64,000 nucleotides of DNA from Chthonomonadales bacterium. Its GTDB lineage: Bacteria; Armatimonadota; Chthonomonadetes; Chthonomonadales; CAJBBX01. Positions 61,731 to 64,000 of this stretch are shown one piece after another. The stretch covers positions 124,001-188,000 of the forward strand of contig DAIDHP010000003.1 of the NCBI GenBank assembly GCA_027459625.1. Direction: 5' to 3'. Position 1 is the first letter of the stretch. Every line of letters starts with the position of its first letter. Below the pieces are notes generated by a model. That model ran no database searches. It worked only from the letters and a program-made list of their open reading frames with translations, and was not told the DNA's origin. The translations under genes and the position numbers were made by a program.

Positions 61731-63494
61731 TCATAATTTTGAGTTATTGATAGGAAGAAAAACGACGAAGTGAGCTCCCTCGCCTTTCCTGCCGATTTCG
61801 ATAATCTGCCCCTGATGGGCGTCAATGATCCCTTTCACAATGGACAATCCCAATCCCATCCCCTTCACTCTGGATGTGTAGAAGGGTTGGAATATACGTT
61901 TCTTGATATCATCGGGTACACCAGGACCTGTGTCTTTGAACTCCACCTTTATAAAATCCCTCGACCATGCGAGTCGGAACTCAGCGCGATCCTCAGGGGA
62001 CATCAATGAAGTCTGAATTATCAGATCCCCGCCTTCAGGCTGAAAACTGATCGAGTTTTCGATCAGTTCGGAAAAGGCGCGTTTCAACTTCACCGAATCG
62101 CATCGTATGGGAGGAAGAGATTTATCCAGAATTAGTTTGAGCGCCACAGGCGAGCGTTTCGGGAAGCTTTCGGACACAACCTCCTTGATCAACGCATTGA
62201 AATCCACTTCCGCAAGCGTGAGTTGGGTCGCTACAACGAAATCCCGAAACTCGCGCAGAAGCTCATCCAACTTATCCACGCCGTGGGTCATACTCTGCAA
62301 GACCTCAGTCATGGACTCCTTTATAAGCGAATCCGGCAACTGAAGTATAAGGTGCTTTAGCTCATTGAGATCACCTTTCAAAGCGAAGGAGCGATTTCCA
62401 ATCATATGCGCGGATTTAGCCGAGAGTTCCCCCCAAGCGGCCATTCTCTCGGACCGAATCAATTTACGGAAATTCCTCGCATTTTCAACAGCCGCGCCGA
62501 GCTGACTGGCGATTGTTGTGAGCACCCTTTCGTCCGTTTGCGTGAAACGATTGGAAAACCAAGGGGAAAAGCTTTTTCGGCGCAGCACCCTTAAAACGCC
62601 GATTATCCTGTCTCTGCTAATGATGGGTACGGCAAGAAACGCCCCAATCTCGTTGGATGGGAACTCGGTAAATCTTCCCTTCCACCTCGGATCGGATGGA
62701 GGGTCCTCCAAGCGTATCGGTGTGCCGTGCATTGCAACCCATCCCGTCAACCCATCTCCTAACTCATACGCTGCTTCGCCTGCGTTGCCTGCCAGCACGC
62801 CGCGAGAGGCCTGCAAAATCAATTGATTGGTGTTTTCATCGATAAGGAAAACGGAACAGTCCTCAAATTGCAGCGCCTCCGTCGTGATATCCACCACTTT
62901 GTGCATCAATTCGGTGAGTTCCACAGTACTCGTCAGGTTTTTTCCTATCTCGATGAGAGCTGTTTCACGGGCGATGAATCCCTCCATGGTGAGATGCACG
63001 GAAGCCGCCACTCCCAAAGCCACCAAATGGGCGCAATCATCGGCGTCAAATGCGTTTTCCTCCGTGCTTTCTATGTTAATGACGCCTCGGATGCGTCCAA
63101 ATGGTCCCATGATAGGAACAGCGATTTCGCTGCGAGTATCCTCGAAATACCTGACATGAAAAGAATCATTTTCCACGTTTCCTGTGAAGTACGGTTCACC
63201 CGTCACCGCCACATGGCCTGTGATACCCCTTGTGTTTTCCTGGGCGAGATGAACCCTGAGGCGTTTGGCGTCTTCCGTCCAACCCTCCCCTGCGGTGCAA
63301 CGAACGCTTAATTCCCCGGTCTCATGATGCATTATCGCAAGGAAACCGCGTGTGCCGCCAAGCACATGCATGCCGGCATCCAAGGTCTTTTGCAAAATGT
63401 CCTGATCTCCGCCTTGAAAAGTGGCTTCCAAAAACAATGCGTTTAAATCTCTTAGAAAAATTTCCGAACGTTCCGGGTTTCTCATTAATAACAT
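61731..63494 (-). CDS. GAF-GAF sensor histidine kinase, NtrB-like
   Basis: 587 residues without membrane segments. Two GAF domains (about 30-175 and 185-335) are followed by a dimerisation/phospho-acceptor domain (about 345-420) and a GHKL ATPase domain (about 465-585). The phosphorylatable His is H363 in AKSAHMIGNRSFALKG, where the usual HEIRNP becomes HMIGNR. ATP-binding N box ELIENSISF (N480), G1 DTGPGVPDDI (from 521) and G2 KGMGLGLSIV are intact. GAF domains usually bind small ligands or haem, so a soluble signal is likely. GGAGG stands close to the ATG at 63494. Confidence 0.93.
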   Translation of the reverse strand: MLLMRNPERSEIFLRDLNALFLEATFQGGDQDILQKTLDAGMHVLGGTRGFLAIMHHETGELSVRCTAGEGWTEDAKRLRVHLAQENTRGITGHVAVTGEPYFTGNVENDSFHVRYFEDTRSEIAVPIMGPFGRIRGVINIESTEENAFDADDCAHLVALGVAASVHLTMEGFIARETALIEIGKNLTSTVELTELMHKVVDITTEALQFEDCSVFLIDENTNQLILQASRGVLAGNAGEAAYELGDGLTGWVAMHGTPIRLEDPPSDPRWKGRFTEFPSNEIGAFLAVPIISRDRIIGVLRVLRRKSFSPWFSNRFTQTDERVLTTIASQLGAAVENARNFRKLIRSERMAAWGELSAKSAHMIGNRSFALKGDLNELKHLILQLPDSLIKESMTEVLQSMTHGVDKLDELLREFRDFVVATQLTLAEVDFNALIKEVVSESFPKRSPVALKLILDKSLPPIRCDSVKLKRAFSELIENSISFQPEGGDLIIQTSLMSPEDRAEFRLAWSRDFIKVEFKDTGPGVPDDIKKRIFQPFYTSRVKGMGLGLSIVKGIIDAHQGQIIEIGRKGEGAHFVVFLPINNSKL

Positions 63495-63514
63495 ATACCT
63501 CCGTCACAATAAGG

Positions 63515-63544
63515 ATTATAGCCCTTTTGGATCGGATATGACAA
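63515..63544 (-). promoter_or_regulatory. Promoter of the histidine kinase operon
   Basis: Minus-strand TTGTCA (63544-63539), 18-base spacer and perfect TATAAT (63520-63515), 20 bases ahead of the ATG. Confidence 0.75.
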
Positions 63545-63589
63545 GAACTCCGTTCAACGCCAATTCCTAATCTTGGGTGAAAAGTCTGC

Positions 63590-64000
63590 CTATGTGTTAA
63601 CCCTTATGGTGTTTGCTCCATTCCCTGTCGGGTTACGTCTCAAGGTGAACACGGGGGCTTCGGGATTGCATAGAAATCTCGCCTTCACGTTTCCCGTTCC
63701 GAGACCTTTGGAAACGTAAAGTAGTTTAACTCCGGTTTTCCTTTTGATACGTTTTTCTATCTCGTGTGAGTAAAACCATCCGGATACGAAACCTTTTGTT
63801 TTGGAGGTGTTGCATATGAGTGCACCAATTAATGGCAATCGAAATTGTCCGCCGTGAGTATGTCCGCTTAATGTTAAATCCGCTCTTCTCTCGCCAACAC
63901 CGATTATCCCGTCGGGGGAGTGGCTTAGTAGGAGAGTCCACTTATTCGGATCAGCATTTGCATAAGAGATGTTCGCATCATCATTCTCCGTATGGGGATC
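63590..64000 (-). CDS. Metallophosphoesterase, 5' end cut by window edge
   Basis: The last 136 codons of a calcineurin-like phosphoesterase, translated on the minus strand. The terminal metal-site motif is clear: SHSPDGI followed by DLTLSGHTHGGQFRLP, whose His residues bind the dinuclear metal centre. The open frame continues past the right edge. Relatives include YkuE-type and lipid-A-precursor phosphodiesterases; membership cannot be refined from this fragment. Confidence 0.9.
   Translation of the reverse strand, partial: DPHTENDDANISYANADPNKWTLLLSHSPDGIIGVGERRADLTLSGHTHGGQFRLPLIGALICNTSKTKGFVSGWFYSHEIEKRIKRKTGVKLLYVSKGLGTGNVKARFLCNPEAPVFTLRRNPTGNGANTIRVNT

Overview
The window is a compact, gene-dense stretch of a bacterial chromosome at roughly 50 percent GC. 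A TolC-type outer-membrane channel paired with an RND pump points to a diderm. There is no 16S rRNA or other decisive marker. The mix of SufABCDSU-type Fe-S assembly, PspA, many LacI, Gfo/Idh and glycosidase genes, a DUF5060 glycosidase and a YtxH protein would fit a poorly characterised lineage such as Armatimonadota, but that is a low-confidence inference. No insertion sequence, prophage, integrase or CRISPR array was seen.

Layout, left to right. 1-3501 (minus): iorA, iorB and paaK, an anaerobic-style aryl-pyruvate to aryl-CoA operon. 3926-5340 (minus): a cyclase-family hydrolase and an alpha/beta-hydrolase lipoprotein. 5663-7680: a diguanylate cyclase and a sugar-phosphate-isomerase-like TIM barrel. 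tRNA-Asn follows on the minus strand with its own promoter and terminator. 8071-14776: a complete SUF operon (Rrf2 regulator, sufA, B, C, D, S, U, T) with a palindromic operator. 14957-16725: serS and glnB. 17365-27365: a metal-efflux island (Cys/His-rich exported protein, adaptor with a heavy-metal domain and Met-rich tail, RND permease, Spy/CnrX-like periplasmic protein, TolC protein), interrupted by two opposite-strand dehydrogenases. 27990-30187: pspA with a membrane coiled-coil protein and a degenerate J-domain protein. Then rpsT.

30845-36394: a LacI-type regulator followed by a GDP-mannose 3,5-epimerase homologue, a divergent GHMP kinase, a double cytidylyltransferase, an RbsD/FucU pyranase and ManC. 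This looks like an uncharacterised GDP-sugar pathway and is the best candidate for a new system. 36504-44485 (minus): beta-mannosidase, holA, transglutaminase, DUF58 and MoxR. tRNA-Met follows. 44747-50016: a second LacI locus with a secreted protein of unknown family and a GH36-like alpha-galactosidase/raffinose-synthase homologue. 50059-51815: a probable NiCo (czcD) riboswitch with an intrinsic terminator ahead of a CDF exporter that carries three tandem C-terminal domains. 52065-61197: mnmA, a YtxH protein, an AI-2E family transporter, a Gfo/Idh oxidoreductase, a secreted DUF5060 glycosidase, mutY and sucC. 61276-63494 (minus): a GAF-GAF histidine kinase with a stand-alone receiver. A metallophosphoesterase is cut by the right edge.

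Themes are metal handling (an RND system and a riboswitch-CDF unit), Fe-S assembly serving the Fe-S enzymes seen here (IorA, MutY), envelope stress (PspA operon), and carbohydrate turnover under two LacI regulators. Start codons were often revised from the longest reading frame using Shine-Dalgarno position and family N-termini.
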